Shown in pieces: positions 47,116 through 59,961 of a DNA stretch of 64,000 nucleotides. A program made the position numbers and the translations under genes. Source of the DNA: Parascedosporium putredinis (lineage: Eukaryota; Ascomycota; Sordariomycetes; Microascales; Microascaceae); assembly GCA_949357655.1 (NCBI GenBank), contig CASHTG010000011.1, positions 558,001 through 622,000 of the forward strand. The letters are read 5' to 3'. Every line of letters starts with the position of its first letter. Position 1 is the first letter of the stretch. Below the pieces are notes generated by a model. The model was not told the DNA's origin, made no database searches, and saw only the letters and a program-made list of their open reading frames with translations.

Positions 47116-48089
47116 TTGAGGCTCGATCCTCGGTTGAGGCGGGTCTCTGTCTCGTTTCCTTTGTGCTTTGACAATCTCATGACATATAGACTAATAGAGA
47201 GCGTTTGGGATTTTCACACCACATACTGATCCATTCCGATAAAATATCACCAACTAGACTTTCGTATTATTCTTTAGCCCGTGATCATGCGCCGGGGCCT
47301 TTTCGCAACAATTCTAAAAATCAAAGCACGAGCTCGCCGGTCCGAGGGCGGTGAAGCTCGGAGACCGGTTAGCTTCGTCAACCGCTGGCCGATGTGATTG
47401 GAAGTGGGCAGGTTTCGTTTCCGCTCGCCGGAGCAGACTGGAGACCTAAGCGTATTGAGACGCTTGCCCCAATTTCGTTGTGCTCAAGTGCCTGCACAAG
47501 CTTGGCGCGGCTCTTTGGAAATTTGGAGAGCTTCGAGCTCCATTTTTGCCCCTGATCGGAATCCGTCAAATTCAATCTTCCCTCCAACGATCAAAAGAAC
47601 CCCTGAGCTCCATACAGTACGACGATCATAGCAAGTGACGTTTATTGGCCTCTCTTTTGGGGGGTTAAACTGGTCTAAACTGGCGTGACAGGGTCCTCCC
47701 CGACGGGAACCTGGTGCGTCTAGCTTGAATTGATGCTAGCGTGGGCCCAAAAGACGTGCTCCGAGATCGGTCAGATTATCAGCCCATCTTATCTTAATTG
47801 CTGTCTCGTCGGGCCTCGTGCTCACCGCATCACCCGAAATGCGCCCAACAAAGAGACCGCGGTGGTCTGTTGATCTCTCGGTATTCATGTAGAAACTCAC
47901 AGACCGGACGAGAGCTTTTTCTCTAGGGCTTAAGGGGACAAAAAATCATAAACCTCCTTTTTTGTTCTAATTTTGCACAATCATCACTTTGGACTCCTCC
48001 TCTCCATATCGCTGGGCACCAAGATAAAGGAAACACAGAAAGAAGGATAGAAAGAAGGATCGAGAGAAGAACCTCGGTTCACAAAAAAC
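47116..48089. other. Intergenic
   Basis: About 970 bp between two plus-strand genes. It holds the likely promoter of the F-box gene with CT-rich tracts. No other feature was recognised. Confidence 0.5.
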
Positions 48090-50082
48090 ATGTTCGGCCA
48101 CGACCTTTCCGTGCTCATGAGCACGCCATACTCTGGCTTCGAAGCCGACGAATTCGGCAAGACCAAGTGCGGCCGACTCCCCTCCTACTCCCCAAAGTCA
48201 AGGAAGGACGCCCCGTCACATCCACAGGCCGCCTACTGCGGCTCCCCCACGAGATCCTCGCCTGCATCGTCGCCTTCATCGCCGATGACGCCCGCACCCT
48301 GGCCACCCTCGCCCAGGTCAACCGCGACTGCCGGCAGCTCGCGGGCTCCTGCCAGTACGCCAACCTGACGCTCGACTACAGTAAAGCCTCGTGGCACATG
48401 CTGCAGGTGCTGTCCGGGAGGCCCGCATCCGCCGCAGCCCCGGCATCCTCCTCGACAACGTGGTCAGCCCGACCTTCATCGGCCCCTGCATCCGCACCCT
48501 GACCGTGCATTCCACGCCCAACAAGGTGGCCGACTTCCACCGCGACTTCTTCAGCGTCGTCTGGGACCGCGCCCCGGCCGCATCCCCCGAAAAAATCTCC
48601 GAGCTGCGCGACAAGGCCCTCGCCCAATACCTGACCATGTACCGCGCCCCTTTACTCTCCGCCATCGAGTACGCCATGCCCCACCTCGAGTCCGTCTCGT
48701 GGTACGACGGCGTGTGCCTCGACGAGGAGTTCTTCCGCGTCGTCACGCACCTCCCCATCCGCCACCTCATGCTCTCCAAGGCCCACGTCGGCGGCGCCTA
48801 CCGTCTCGAACCCCGCTGGCTCCCGCTGCCATGCCCCTCCGATCCCTATACTTTGACGCCGAGCTCTGCCACGGCGGTCACCACAAGGCCAAGCAGGCCG
48901 ACACGGTGTCTCCCCTCCTCGCCAGCCTGCTCCGCCTCTGCGCCGCCACGCTAGAAAACCTCGCCATCGGGCCCATGCTCGGCGAGAGAATGATTTCCTT
49001 GATCTGTGATGGCCCGGCCCTGGTCCTCCCCGAACTCCGACGCCTCGACCTCTCAGGCACCACCCGCCGCTTCGACACCGCCGCCTGGCACGCCTTCTTC
49101 TCCGCGCCCCTCCGCCACCTCGCCCTGCCGGCCAAGACGAGCGAAGAGTTTGCCCACGCCGCCGCCGCGTGCCCGCCCCTCCCCACCTCGAAACGCTCGT
49201 CGTACCCCCGTGCCGCCCCAAAGACAGCACCCGGGACCCCGGCGCGCCCGACGAGCTCGTCGCCTTCATCGCGCGCCACCCCCATCCGCAAGCTCTGCGT
49301 CGGCCAGGCGTCCCCGAGCTGCTCAACACCAAACTCATCCCCCTCCTCACGTCTGGCGCGCGCGGGTACGGCGGCTGGTCTAACCTCACGTCCCTCTCCC
49401 TCTCCTGGGCCGGCCCGGGCACCGAGGAGGCCACGCGGCCCAACATCGCCGTCGTGTCCGACGAGTGCCTCGCCGCCATTGGTACCATTTCTTCCCTCGA
49501 GCAATTGAGCCTAAGCGCTGGCGAATCCGCCGAATGGCGTCACCAGTGGCTCGTCGACCACGAGTCTGTGCGTTGGGCTCTGCGTGGCCTGTCCAACCTC
49601 CGCCGGCTCGCGTTTGTGCGCGACACCTACGTCCCCGCCGGTCTTGAGCCTGGCCGGCACGTCGAAGCTTACTACGAGCGCTACCTACACATGGAACTCA
49701 CCACGGAGCAGCGCACGCTTGCCCTTGCCAGGCCGGAGCTCGGCGGCATTAGCAGTGCTTGGGTGGCTAGGGCCGCTCGCCCGGCGTTGGAGGACGCGTT
49801 CCCCGCTTACCTGACGACCCGGAGCTCTGGGAGCGGTACCACCGGAATCGTATGCTCGACGAGGCCGAGGCCTACGCGGCTGTCATGCCGCAGCTGGAGT
49901 GGATGTATTGTGGGCAATGGCCTATCGGTATACACGATGATGATGAGGCAGACGGCGATGAAGGGCAGACGCGGCCGGAAGGTCAACGGCTACGCGTCGC
50001 GGTGCCGCTTCATGATAAGAGGGACTCTTGTAGCACTCTCCGCAAACGCATGTTTGCCATGGACCAAGACATAGGGCCGTGA
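48090..50082 (+). CDS. F-box/LRR-like protein
   Basis: About 664 residues from ATG 48090 (MFGHDLSVLMSTPYSG). The F-box reads LLRLPHEILACIVAFIADDA then LATLAQVNRDCRQLAG. Several leucine-rich stretches follow (PHLESVSWYDGV, LRRLDLSGTTRRFD, NLTSLSLSW, ISSLEQLSLSAG, LSNLRRLAFVRDTY). The tail includes MPQLEWMYCGQWPIGI. Expected to be an SCF adaptor. At least five frame changes (near 48190, 48420, 48830, 49180 and 49830) break the reading, but conserved patterns continue after each. It is the second such gene in the window and is not an obvious recent duplicate of the one at 17.7-19.5 kb. Confidence 0.75.
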
Positions 50083-53002
50083 GTCTGGAATAATAGGAGA
50101 AACGCCCGATGGGAGGCGCCACCTTCAAATTGGGGTAATGGAAGGAGATGACTTGAACGGCGCCGCTCGTTGTTTGCATGGTGTATTCAGTGGGCGGCGC
50201 CGACTAATTGTAACACCAGAGAAAAAGCAGAAGTGTACAGAGGGTGGGAGGATCAAGGAGTTTGATTCACGCAAGTCCTTAGGAAACGCGATAGTAGATG
50301 TCTGGTTGCATTTTACGATTTATGAGCGAAAACAAGAGCGGGCCGCAGGGCGAGCCACAGCTGCAAGATTGAGAAAATTAGCAAAGAACTAGGGAGCATT
50401 TCTATTCTACAAGTAATGGGTAATCGAAAATCTTTAGACATTTTCCGTCACATTCCTGCTGGAGCTCGAGTTACAAGGGCAAACCTTCAGAACAGCAGTA
50501 GTTTATCTGGCGATTTACTAGGTGCCGAGGGGAACCGATGGTGGATGTTTCTTTCCTTTCTCCCGTAAACATAGCCCGCCCGCTGCCGGTCGCCTGGCAA
50601 CAAGTCGACGGGTATTTTGGCCGCCTCTTACCAGTTAGAGTGTTATATGTGCTATTTTTGTAGCCAGACCCGGGATCCAGGAATATCAAGAATGGGTATA
50701 TTCACCAAGTGCTTGGAGTACATGTATTCTGCTCAATTTTCTTGTTGCTTGCACAGCCTCTAGCGCATCCCCCTCCTACCCTTTCTAAGAAGCATTGGGG
50801 CCAATAGGGAAAGGGAAGAATGAGTCGAGGGCCTTCATCTATCGGAATTCGAGGCAATGGGAGATACTACACAATAGTCCCCGCGGGGTACGCGCTGCGG
50901 TGTGCGGAACGATGTCCGACTGGACAAGCAGGGCGGTGCCCAACACATCCATTACATGCACACTGGTTTATCACAGTCCAGGCTTAATCAACCCAGCTCC
51001 GTTTTGCTCGTACGATAGCCATTGATGGCCAATGGGACTTTGCGGGAAGGGGTCGCAAGCATCTCCAATACCTCCATTCTTTTCTAGCTTCTTCAATACA
51101 GACCTTGCATCAAACCTTGGGCTTTCTTCTCCCTGTCTTCTTCTACAATTTGTGTGATCAACGCGTGGCACTGTGTTCTTCTTGCTCCCACATCTTCAAA
51201 GGGATGTGTAGTGGTGCGTGGTCGGGCATGCCCCAATACCATACAAATCTCGGCTCTTTTCCGGCGCGCCCCTTTCCTAACCGCGTGCACCGCAGATGCC
51301 GAATCGGAAAAGTCTACTGGTGGTCGCATCGAGATTGTGGAAGCATCGAGGTTCAGTAATCTGCTCAAGGTCCACCCTCACGAGTCATCCTCCTTGCCTT
51401 GTTTTCTCCCTTTTGCCCTGCATCCCCCGTTTCTTTTGTTGTTTTTTGTTCATTTTCCCCGCACGTCGTCGTTTACACCTCGTGAAGCGATTCGCTGCCG
51501 TCAACGTTGTGGAATGTGGCATCCCTTCTTGTGCTCCTGCGCCGAACTTGACATGACGCATGGCCGGGTCGAAAATGCCACTTCGGAGGGTCAAATTCGT
51601 CCGAAGCTGACTGCTAGCTCTGTTTCACCGGGATCCTCGGGGACCTGGGGACGATTTTCTTCACAACATGTTCCCCTGTCCTCGGTTCTATCCGAGTCCT
51701 CTCGATGAGCCTGCAGCACAGGTAGTGGGTGGGAAAAGGGGTGAGAGGGGCAGCGACCAAGGAGAACGAGGCTTCAGGTAGCGGCAGGCAGGCCTGTTTA
51801 TGCGTGCCGTCTCATGCTTAAGACACAACCCTCCTGCAGGGCCAGATTAAGCCCTATTTCGGCTTTTATGGATCGGGTGCCCTGGCGATATGCCTGGTGC
51901 CGGTGGGCGATGAAGGAAAAAGAAGAGGGGGAAGTTGATGTGGCACAGTGAGAAAAATTCCCGGAATTTTGGTCCCTTCATGATTTCTCATCTCGCGCCT
52001 TGCGCCACCTTGATGCGCAAGCACTCTAAATGAAGGTACATGTAGCGGCTAAGGTACAATTCCGCATCAAATTCGAGTAGTAATCGCGGTGAATGGGCAC
52101 GCTGCACAAGCATAGGCTCTCGCGAGAGTCATTCTACCTCGAACCCATAAGCGCGGCGAAACGTTCAGCCCTCTCCAATATCAACCCGCTCCGAGGGTCA
52201 AACGGGAAAACCCACCCGCAGGGCCAGAGAGACACGCGCCGAAGCGAGGGGAAATATCGGCGATCCTGCAAAGCAACCCAAGGATCGCCTTTCAGGGAGG
52301 TGAAAAAGGCGGAGTAGTTTCACCTTATTTTTACTTTTTGCTCTTGTAATTTCCTTGCTCCTCGTCTTCCCGGCGCTGGTTTTGCGGGGATGAGCAAGGT
52401 TGGCGATTGGGTACATGATAGGCTGAGCCGGAAATCGATTCGTATCTGCCACCTTTATTATTTTTCTAATTACTTATCATCGTCGACCCGTAGGAGGGCT
52501 GCTTCGGCGGCACGCGTCGCGCCCGGTTGGCCTTGACGATGGGCTGATGCTGGCTCAAGCCTGTGCTGCCGTATTACCCGAGCCATCCCTTTTCTTTATG
52601 TTGAGAAGAGAGCGGCTTGCGTCTCCCCTGCGACATGTGAGCGGCGGCCATGTCTTTGGTTGGCCTTGTTGCGTTGTGCACGATGCGGCACTTTTCGCTT
52701 GCTCTTTCCTTCTTTATTACTCCGCCCGCAAGGGTGGGGACGATGAAGGCGGCATTCCGGGGGCGCACGGAACCAAGATGGCTTTTCCGGCGTAAGCAAC
52801 GAGACCATCGCCTACCTGTCGGGCCGTTGACGAGTCATCTATAAAGACACGCCGTTTCCGCCTCTTCCTCAGAGACCTATCCTTTCCTTTGCTCCGGTCA
52901 AGCTTCTCATGAACAGTCATCCCACTCAAGCTTGATATCTCAACCCCCACCCGAGTCAACCTTCGTCCTCATCCGTTTGAAAACGAATTCGTATAAGCAA
53001 CC
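50083..53002. other. Long intergenic region
   Basis: 2.9 kb. Two TACATGTA palindromes (50719-50726, 52037-52044). ORFs at 51154-51708 and elsewhere are long but low-complexity and lack any family pattern. No RNA gene was recognised. The last 170 bp are the promoter of the secreted protein. Confidence 0.5.
52840..52845 (+). promoter_or_regulatory. TATA box of the small secreted protein gene
   Basis: TATAAA about 160 bp before ATG 53003, followed by a CT-rich leader with TCAAGCTT-type pyrimidine tracts, typical of strongly expressed fungal genes. Confidence 0.6.
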
Positions 53003-53370
53003 ATGAAGTTCTTCGCCATCCTCCCCTTCTTGCCCTCGCCTCTGCCTCCGCCTTGGGCTCGGACCTCGGCAAGGAGACCCATGACATCCTCGTGAGGGAG
53101 CGCATGTCCGTCAACCCCGAGGCCCAGGGCGGCATCCTCGAGGACCGCGACCTCAGCAAGCGCGCTTGCAAGAACAACGGCTGCAAGTGCCAAAAGATCA
53201 CCCAGGGCCAGTACTGCGGTCTTTGCTGGAGGAACAACGACTTCATCGTCACCAAGCTCGGCACGGGCGGCGCCTGGAACCACGTGTACGAGTGCAACTC
53301 GAACGGCGGATGCTGCGACTACGGATACGCCAAGGACTGTGACTTGCAAAAGACTTCTATCCGCTGCTAA
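53003..53370 (+). CDS. Small cysteine-rich secreted protein
   Basis: About 122 residues. ATG 53003 begins with MKFFAIL; the hydrophobic signal peptide continues after a one-base break near 53030. An acidic propeptide follows, ending in the dibasic KR of DLSKR (about residue 54), a likely Kex2 site. The mature part has ten cysteines with patterns C-x4-C-x-C, C-x2-C, C-x5-CC and a C-terminal cysteine. The size, processing site and disulphide-rich core are typical of fungal secreted effector-like or antimicrobial-type proteins. I cannot assign a function and do not recognise a named toxin. Host or competitor targets are unknown. Confidence 0.75.
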
Positions 53371-55290
53371 GTTTCCCGACGCTAGGACGGCCATCAGGCG
53401 ACCATTGAAAGGTGGCTGGTCGTATGGGGAGAAGTTGCTACCCTGTTCTAGACTGCTAGGTTCACTATAGTCTGGCATCTCATCAGTCATGGGCCAGCTT
53501 TCTTGATGGGTTGAGGAGTTGTCAGGTTGGCGATAACGGGAGTAGATTCGCTCAAGACTGTCGTGTATACAGCGCTTTGCGGAACAGACAACCTGCCTAG
53601 TTTAATGGCGTCATGATGTTTCGATAAATACAAATTTATATATAATGGACCTAACGTCCACCATTCTCTTCTCTTTCCCAAGGTGATGTTTTTAGTAATA
53701 TTGCTGATACCACCGAGCGAGGATTGCTGAATGTCTTGAAAATGGCACACGCGGATGAATCCAGGACCCATAGATGTAGAGATAGATGAAAGAAGTACAA
53801 GCCGACTGCAATCTCTCAGCGCCTTGCGATACGTAGCTTCCCCATTCGCCTCCTTACAACCAGGCCGCAACCTTGGCTCCATCTAAAAAGTAACAAGGTA
53901 ACTAGTACAGTAAGCAACGCAAAAGACTTTTAACGCCATCACTGTGAGCGACACCGATCCGGAGACCCACGGCGATGGTTAAGCTGACTTCAATGTTAAG
54001 CATGAATGTCTCATGTCACTTTTCCTCTTCATGGATAGTTCTCCATCCCTGCCTACTCCGCCGTCTCCCATCCACTAACCTAATCTATAAAGAGGCCCTG
54101 TCAACGGAGACGCAATCTATGAGTCTCTCACGCGCCATGGAGTGTGCTAGGAGTGAGACCGAGAGTAACGAGGTCGAAAGAGATACAGTCATCCGACGGC
54201 GAATAAGATACACAATCGGAAGCAGGATGAGTAATTCCTAAACAGGTACTCTTGGCGTTGGGCGACCTGTCGGTTTGATGGTCTGAACCAATCCGAGTAA
54301 AACTATGGAGAGAAAGCTAGGCTTCATATCAGGCAAGGAATCATTGTCCTTAGGTACGCTCCCAACGATACAGGTAAACTAAAGGCGCCAAACAAGGATA
54401 TCTTGAGAGTCCCCCACACAAACAAGAGGGGCCAAGATGAAATCAGGCCGCCGGACAGTTCCGTCTGGGGTCGAAAAACGCGCGGGCTCGGCTCAGCAGC
54501 CGAGGGTGCCTTGCTCCCGAGCTTGTGTGGGGAGGGTGGTATCGGCCAAGCTCCGTCTAACAAAGATGATTGGAGCGCAACCGCCAGTTCTCCAAGCTCC
54601 TTTAGATGCTGCTGTCGCCCTCTTTAGCAGGCCACTCGGACAAAATTCCTGGTATGACCATCTCGCGCGCTCGTTTACACAGCAGCCTTTATCATTGATG
54701 GTTTTCGGGGGCGGAGACCGCACCACATCGGCCCTGCCTCTCGCCAGCCCGAGCCGCCGACATCGAGTTCCACCAATGGACTTTTAGCCAACTCTGTCAC
54801 CCAAAAACAAGGTGCAGAATTTTGGTGAGTTCGGTGTCTCTCTTTATTAAAATATTCTTCTCTCAATCTTCTTTTCTTCCCCTCTTTGGGGCTCAGCCGT
54901 GGGGTCCCAGGGAAATGGAGGCGACGGGTCCCAAACACAAGGTTGTGACTGTGATTGGCATTTTTAGGGGGCCAAGAATGATTGGTAGGGGTAAGGAGCC
55001 GCCTCCTCCGCATTTCCCAAAAGACGGCCTATACACATTGGATCGGTCTTAGCTAGGTGTATCTCATTTACCCGATCTAGATGCCTAGACCGCGTCCAAT
55101 ACCGAGAACAGCTTTACGCTCCTCATCACGAGATTCCTCAGGAGCCTCACGAATCGGAAGCCTCGGCGTCGGGGATGATACAATACTTAATCATTGAGAG
55201 GCCAAACCCTCTCGATGCATCTTTGGGGTCTCTTCCATCCCAACTGTAGATTGTAGTTCATTCAGACGCTGTCTCGCGCAAATCCACGCA
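53371..55290. other. Intergenic
   Basis: 1.9 kb between the secreted protein and GH43 genes. ORFs such as 54437-54787 look accidental (no conserved pattern, both strands open). No RNA gene was recognised. Confidence 0.5.
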
Positions 55291-56945
55291 ATGCCGTCCT
55301 CCACGCTCAAAAGTCTCTCCCTCCTCTTGGCCTGCCAGCTTGCCGGCGTACTCTCAAGTCCTGTGCCCGAGAATGGGACAGGCCAGTCGCCCAACAAGAG
55401 CTTTATCCCTCGCGCCGACGCAACGTTTGCCAATCCTGTTCTCTGGGAGGACTACCCGGACCTCGACGTGTTCCGCGTCGGCCATGTTTTCTACTACTCT
55501 TCTTCGACCTTTGCCTACTCGCCCGGCGCCCCGTGCTCAAGTCCTATGACCTCGTCAACTGGGAGCCCGTCACTCACAGCGTCCCCACCCTCACCTTTGG
55601 TTCCCAGTACGACCTCGTAAACAGCAGGGCCTATGTAGGTGGTATATGGGCCAGCTCGCTCCGCTACAGAGAATCCAACGACATGTTTTACTGGATGGGT
55701 TGCGTCTCGGGCGGCAAGACGTCTGTGTGGACCGCCCCAGGCCACAAGGCGGCGACCAACGGTGGTGAGGTGTCGGAGTGGGAGTGGACGGAGAGAACAC
55801 CCATCAACAGGTGCTACTACGACAACGGCATCTTCATCGACAACGATGACAGCATGTACGTGGCATACGGGAACACTCGCATCTCCATTGCACAGCTGTC
55901 CCCGACGGATTCAGCGAAGTCAAGACTCAAGAGGTCTACGTCGGCTCCGAGTACATTGAGGGAGCAAGAATGTACAGGCGCAGAGAGTACTACTACATCC
56001 TCGTCACGCGTCCCGCCAACGCAGAATTTGTCCTGAGGTCCCGCAGCGTGTTTGGCCCCTATGAGCAACGCACCTTGCTCGACAACATCAAGGGCCCCTC
56101 GCCAACGCGGGTGTCTCCCACCAGGGAGGCATCGTCGATACCGCGGCCGGCGACTGGTACTATGTCGCCTTCATGGACGCCTACCCAGGGGCCGCATCCC
56201 CGTCGTGGCACCGATTACCTGGACCTCGGACGGGTGGCCGGAGCTGGTGACCGTCAACGGCGCGTGGGGCACTTCATATCCGGTCCCGTACAGACAGACA
56301 AGACGGTTAAGCCGCCGACAGGGTTGGATACCTTTTCAGGCCCGAATCTGAGCCACGAGTGGGAGTGGAACCATAACCCCGACAACGCCAAGTGGGCCCT
56401 GAAAAGCTCGGGCCTAGTTCTCGGCACCGCCACCGTGACCGAGGACCTCTTCGCTGCCCGGAACACCCTCACTCACCGTATTCTCGGGCCCAAGTCGATC
56501 GGTACCTTTTATCTCGACATCAGCGGCATGCGCGACGGCGACCGTGCGGGGCCAGCCTCTTCCGCGACCGCGCCGCCTACATCGGGGTATGGAAGGAGGG
56601 AGGCGCGTCCAAAATTGTTATGGTGAACAGCCTCAACCTATCGGAGGACGGGTGGGCCACGACTTCCGCGGGTAAGGTGGCGGCCACCGGCCCCACCGTC
56701 GAGGGATCAGAGGTGTGGCTCCGCGTCAACGCGGACATCACCCCGCGTTCGGCCTCGCGGAGGAGCGGACCACCACGTTCTCGTACAGCACGGATGGAAA
56801 AACGTGGACGAATTTGGGGCCGGCGTTTGCGATGACGAGTTCGTGGAGGTATTTTACGGGCTATCGGTTTGCCGTGTTTAATCATGCGACCAAGGCCCTC
56901 GGTGGGGAGGTTACTGTTAAGAGCTTTGAGATGCAACTGGCATAG
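55291..56945 (+). CDS. Secreted GH43 glycoside hydrolase (arabinosidase/xylosidase type)
   Basis: About 551 residues from ATG 55291, with a signal peptide (LKSLSLLLACQLAGVLSS). Five-bladed propeller features: NPVLWEDYPDLDVFRVGH with the catalytic base Asp, WASSLRYRESNDMFYWMG, YYDNGIFIDNDDSMYVAYGN with the pKa-setting Asp, and YIEGARMYRRREYYYIL with the acid Glu. The second half (FSGPNLSHEWEWNHNPDNAK, WRYFTGYRFAVFNHAT) is a beta-sandwich like the GH43 C-terminal domain. It likely removes arabinose or xylose from plant polysaccharide. Breaks lie at CCCC 55529-55532, 55900-55903 and 56095-56098, GGGG 56188-56191, and further on near 56550 and 56745. No introns are needed. Confidence 0.88.
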
Positions 56946-58288
56946 AATATCTCTTTTTTCTTCTACTTTTACTTTTCTTCACTGGATACATTTCTCACGA
57001 ATATTATCAATTATCCATTTTGTGATTTTCAACCCCGCTCTTCTTCGCAACCATCATGACAATTGGGATAAAGATGTTTTAGCACAATTCTGAGCTTCTT
57101 TCTTTCCCCATCTTGTCGGCCTGATTCAATGTCTCGTGAGCGAGGGTCGATGAAAGACTCTGAGCCGGGTGTCCAGCATTGCCGACAAGCCAGCCGGGTT
57201 CGGTCAAGTGAGTATTCAACGTCTCAGGGTCCAAGGCCAACAACTTGACGAGCTAAGCTTACAGGTGCGCGAAAACGCAGGTAATATAGGTCTTAAATTG
57301 AAGACCATGCGCACCAATCAGATTACCCAATTCCCGCCTCACCCGCTGGAACCAAAATCGGATCTTCATCCAAATGCGACATGCCAAACGTCACGTCACG
57401 TCTGGCCGGCAGTGTCTCACTTCCGGCAGGTCAAGGCAAACAAAAGGGATAAGAGAACAGAAAACAAGGTTAACCATCGACGTGAAATCCACTGTTCCCC
57501 CGCACTGGCGATTGTCCACCTCATATCCCAGATTTGGAAAGATTGACTTGGTGAATTGCCCGGAGCCTGCATAGGCGAGGACGTGTGAGTAGACGCCCCA
57601 ATGGTAAAGAATGGCATAGAATGGCATGAGTGCGGGCCGAACAGAAAATTTAGAAGCGCGCCAATATCATGGTGTGTGCGGGCAAAGCATTTGGAAGACC
57701 AACAAAGTTTTAGGGTTGGGGTCGACGGCGGATTGACCTAAGAAGCGGTCATTTTAGCCGCTTTCTTGTTATTGATATCGTTATCCTTCCTAGTCTCGGT
57801 CTTAGTATTGAGCTGGAAGGGACCGTTGGATCGCACGTCACTTGATTCGCATTGTTGCCTGAATGCCATGATCGTTCCTTAATGGCAATACTCGTTTGAG
57901 ATGTACCCGGAGAGCGGTTGGAGTGTTTCGCCTTGCTGTGGCCGATCTCGAGGGAATTAGTCTGGATGTGTTGATCTGGGCGGGCCCATCGCTTGGGTGG
58001 AGGCCTTTTGTTCATAGCACTATGTGATATTACCATGAACCGACCAAACTTGACCGTGCCATTGGAACCATTGATCCATGATGCGACAGTATATTGGAGG
58101 GCCCCTGGCCTTGCCGACGAATTAGCGAGAAATCTTTCCGAGCAAACGAGAGCTAAGTAGAGCTCTTCATTGTCTAAGTCGGCGCCATATATATATATAT
58201 ATATATTACAGCGATACCTGAGTTCTCCTTTCTGTTCCTGGCCCTAGAGACTGTGCTTTCAATTCTGCCATCCCTACCTCTAGCCAGC
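56946..58288. other. Intergenic
   Basis: 1.3 kb between GH43 and the aldose epimerase, both on the plus strand. It includes the AT microsatellite and the epimerase promoter; nothing else was recognised. Confidence 0.5.
58187..58206. repeat. (AT)10 microsatellite
   Basis: Ten perfect AT units about 80 bp before the epimerase ATG. It could serve as a TATA-like element and is likely length-variable. Confidence 0.95.
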
Positions 58289-59659
58289 ATGCATAGCGTG
58301 ACGTTCTCTTTGGCGGCCCTTGTGGCGGGGGCTTATGCTCAGGTCCAAAGCGAGAGCATCCTTGGTGCGGATGACGACGGCAAGTTCTGGATCCACGGAG
58401 ACGGCATCTCCGCCGCTTTCGTTCCCTACGGCGCCTCCCTGGCCAACTTCCTCATCGCCGATAAGAATGGCGTGGTGCGTGACATCACCACCGGCTTCGA
58501 CAACGCGACGCACTACACCATAGATACTCGCCACGATCACTTCGGTGGCGTTCCGGGCCGTTACGCGAACCGCATCCGAAACAGCACCTTTGAGGTGGAT
58601 GGCATCGAATATCACACCACCCCGAACGACAACCCTACAGAAGAGCATCCAGATGGGCTCAACACACTACACGGGGGCCCGGATGGCTGGGATTGGCGAA
58701 ACTTCACCGTGGTGGCGCATACCAACAGCAGCATCACATTCTCCTTTTCGATGCGGACGGCGAGCAAGGGTTTCCCGGCGACGTCGTCTCGTACATCACG
58801 TACACGCTCAACGGGATGAATTGGGACTTTACTATGACCGCCTTGCCGACGACCAAGAAAACCCCCATCATGCTAACGAACCACGCGTACTGGAACCTAG
58901 ACGGGTTCGACAACGACGAGACGAATCTGCTCCTAGATCACACCATGCACGCGCCTTTCAGCAAGCAGCGCATCGGAGTGGATTCTATCCTCATCCCAAC
59001 GGGAGAGGTCCTAGAGAACGAAGAGGGCTCCGTCAATGACTTCTGGAGCGAGCCAAAGCAGGTTGGTGCGTCCTTTGAGGACCCCGATATGGAGGGGAAC
59101 TGCGGAATAGGTTGTGTCGGTTACGGTAAGTCACAAATTCTCTCTCACCACTCCTTTGTGCTCTCTTCATTGTTCTTCGTGCCGAACTCAGCGCTAACTA
59201 TTTCCTAGACAACTGCTACACCATTGACCGGGAACAACAGGATATCGACTCCTGGCGCGAAAGTGGATATGTGTTTAGTTTGGCTTCGGAGTGGTCCGGT
59301 ATCCGATTTGACGTGTATACCGACCAAGATGCCGTGCAGGTGTACTCTTGCAATTTCCAAGACGGCGGTGTCCCTCTCAAGAAGACACAAGGTTTAATCG
59401 ACGACCCCGAGTTCCCCGTACGGTCCCGAAGTGGGGTTGTATGGCCGTGGAGGTGCAAGACTGGATTGACGGCATCAATCACCCCGAGTGGGAGAGAGAC
59501 TCGAAGCAATTTTTCGAGCCCGGTGGTGAGCCATATGTTCTGCAGGCGAGCTATCGGTTCAGTGTCGAGGGACGGAGTCGGATGAGGGGGATCAAGAAGA
59601 GGAGTGAGAGTCGGGATAATTATAACCTCGGGGTTCCTTCTTCTTTCTTTTTTGGCTGA
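58289..59659 (+). CDS. Secreted aldose 1-epimerase (galactose mutarotase family)
   Basis: About 429 residues from ATG 58289, with a signal peptide (VTFSLAALVAGAYAQ). Interconverts alpha and beta anomers of aldoses. Motifs: PYGASLANFLI, GRYANRIRNSTF (substrate Arg), LNTLHGGPDGWDWRNF (His), NHAYWNLDGF (His), and CMAVEVQDWIDGINHPEW with the likely catalytic Glu. The intron 59126-59208 joins GY to DNCYTID in phase. Frame breaks lie at TTTT 58745-58748 and around 59415-59436. A secretion signal is common in filamentous-fungal members. Its neighbour GH43 releases the type of sugar it would act on. Confidence 0.88.
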
Positions 59660-59961
59660 GGACCCGGGATCTGGCACAACTGTTAGCCTTTCTGATTTTC
59701 TGTTCTTCGTTGATAATATATCTAGGTTCTAGTTGAACTCTTTTGTAAACCCAATCGCAACTGACTCAAACGACGAGAACCCATGGTACCGAGACCATAG
59801 TCAACTCGGGGCTCAAGTTAGAGAGTGGCAAATGGTGACTCCGACTCAACCACCTCCAGAGATGTGAGCCAAGGTTTCTAAGGCGCAAGGTTGCTGCTAT
59901 GAAGAGTCATTGTGGCCACTATCCCAGCAACGGCGGCCAGTATGATCGGAACCAGAGGAGT

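Noticed and set aside
51154..51708. 184-codon plus-strand ORF in the 50-53 kb gap
   Set aside because: Low-complexity, pyrimidine-tract-derived sequence with no family pattern and no clear start context.
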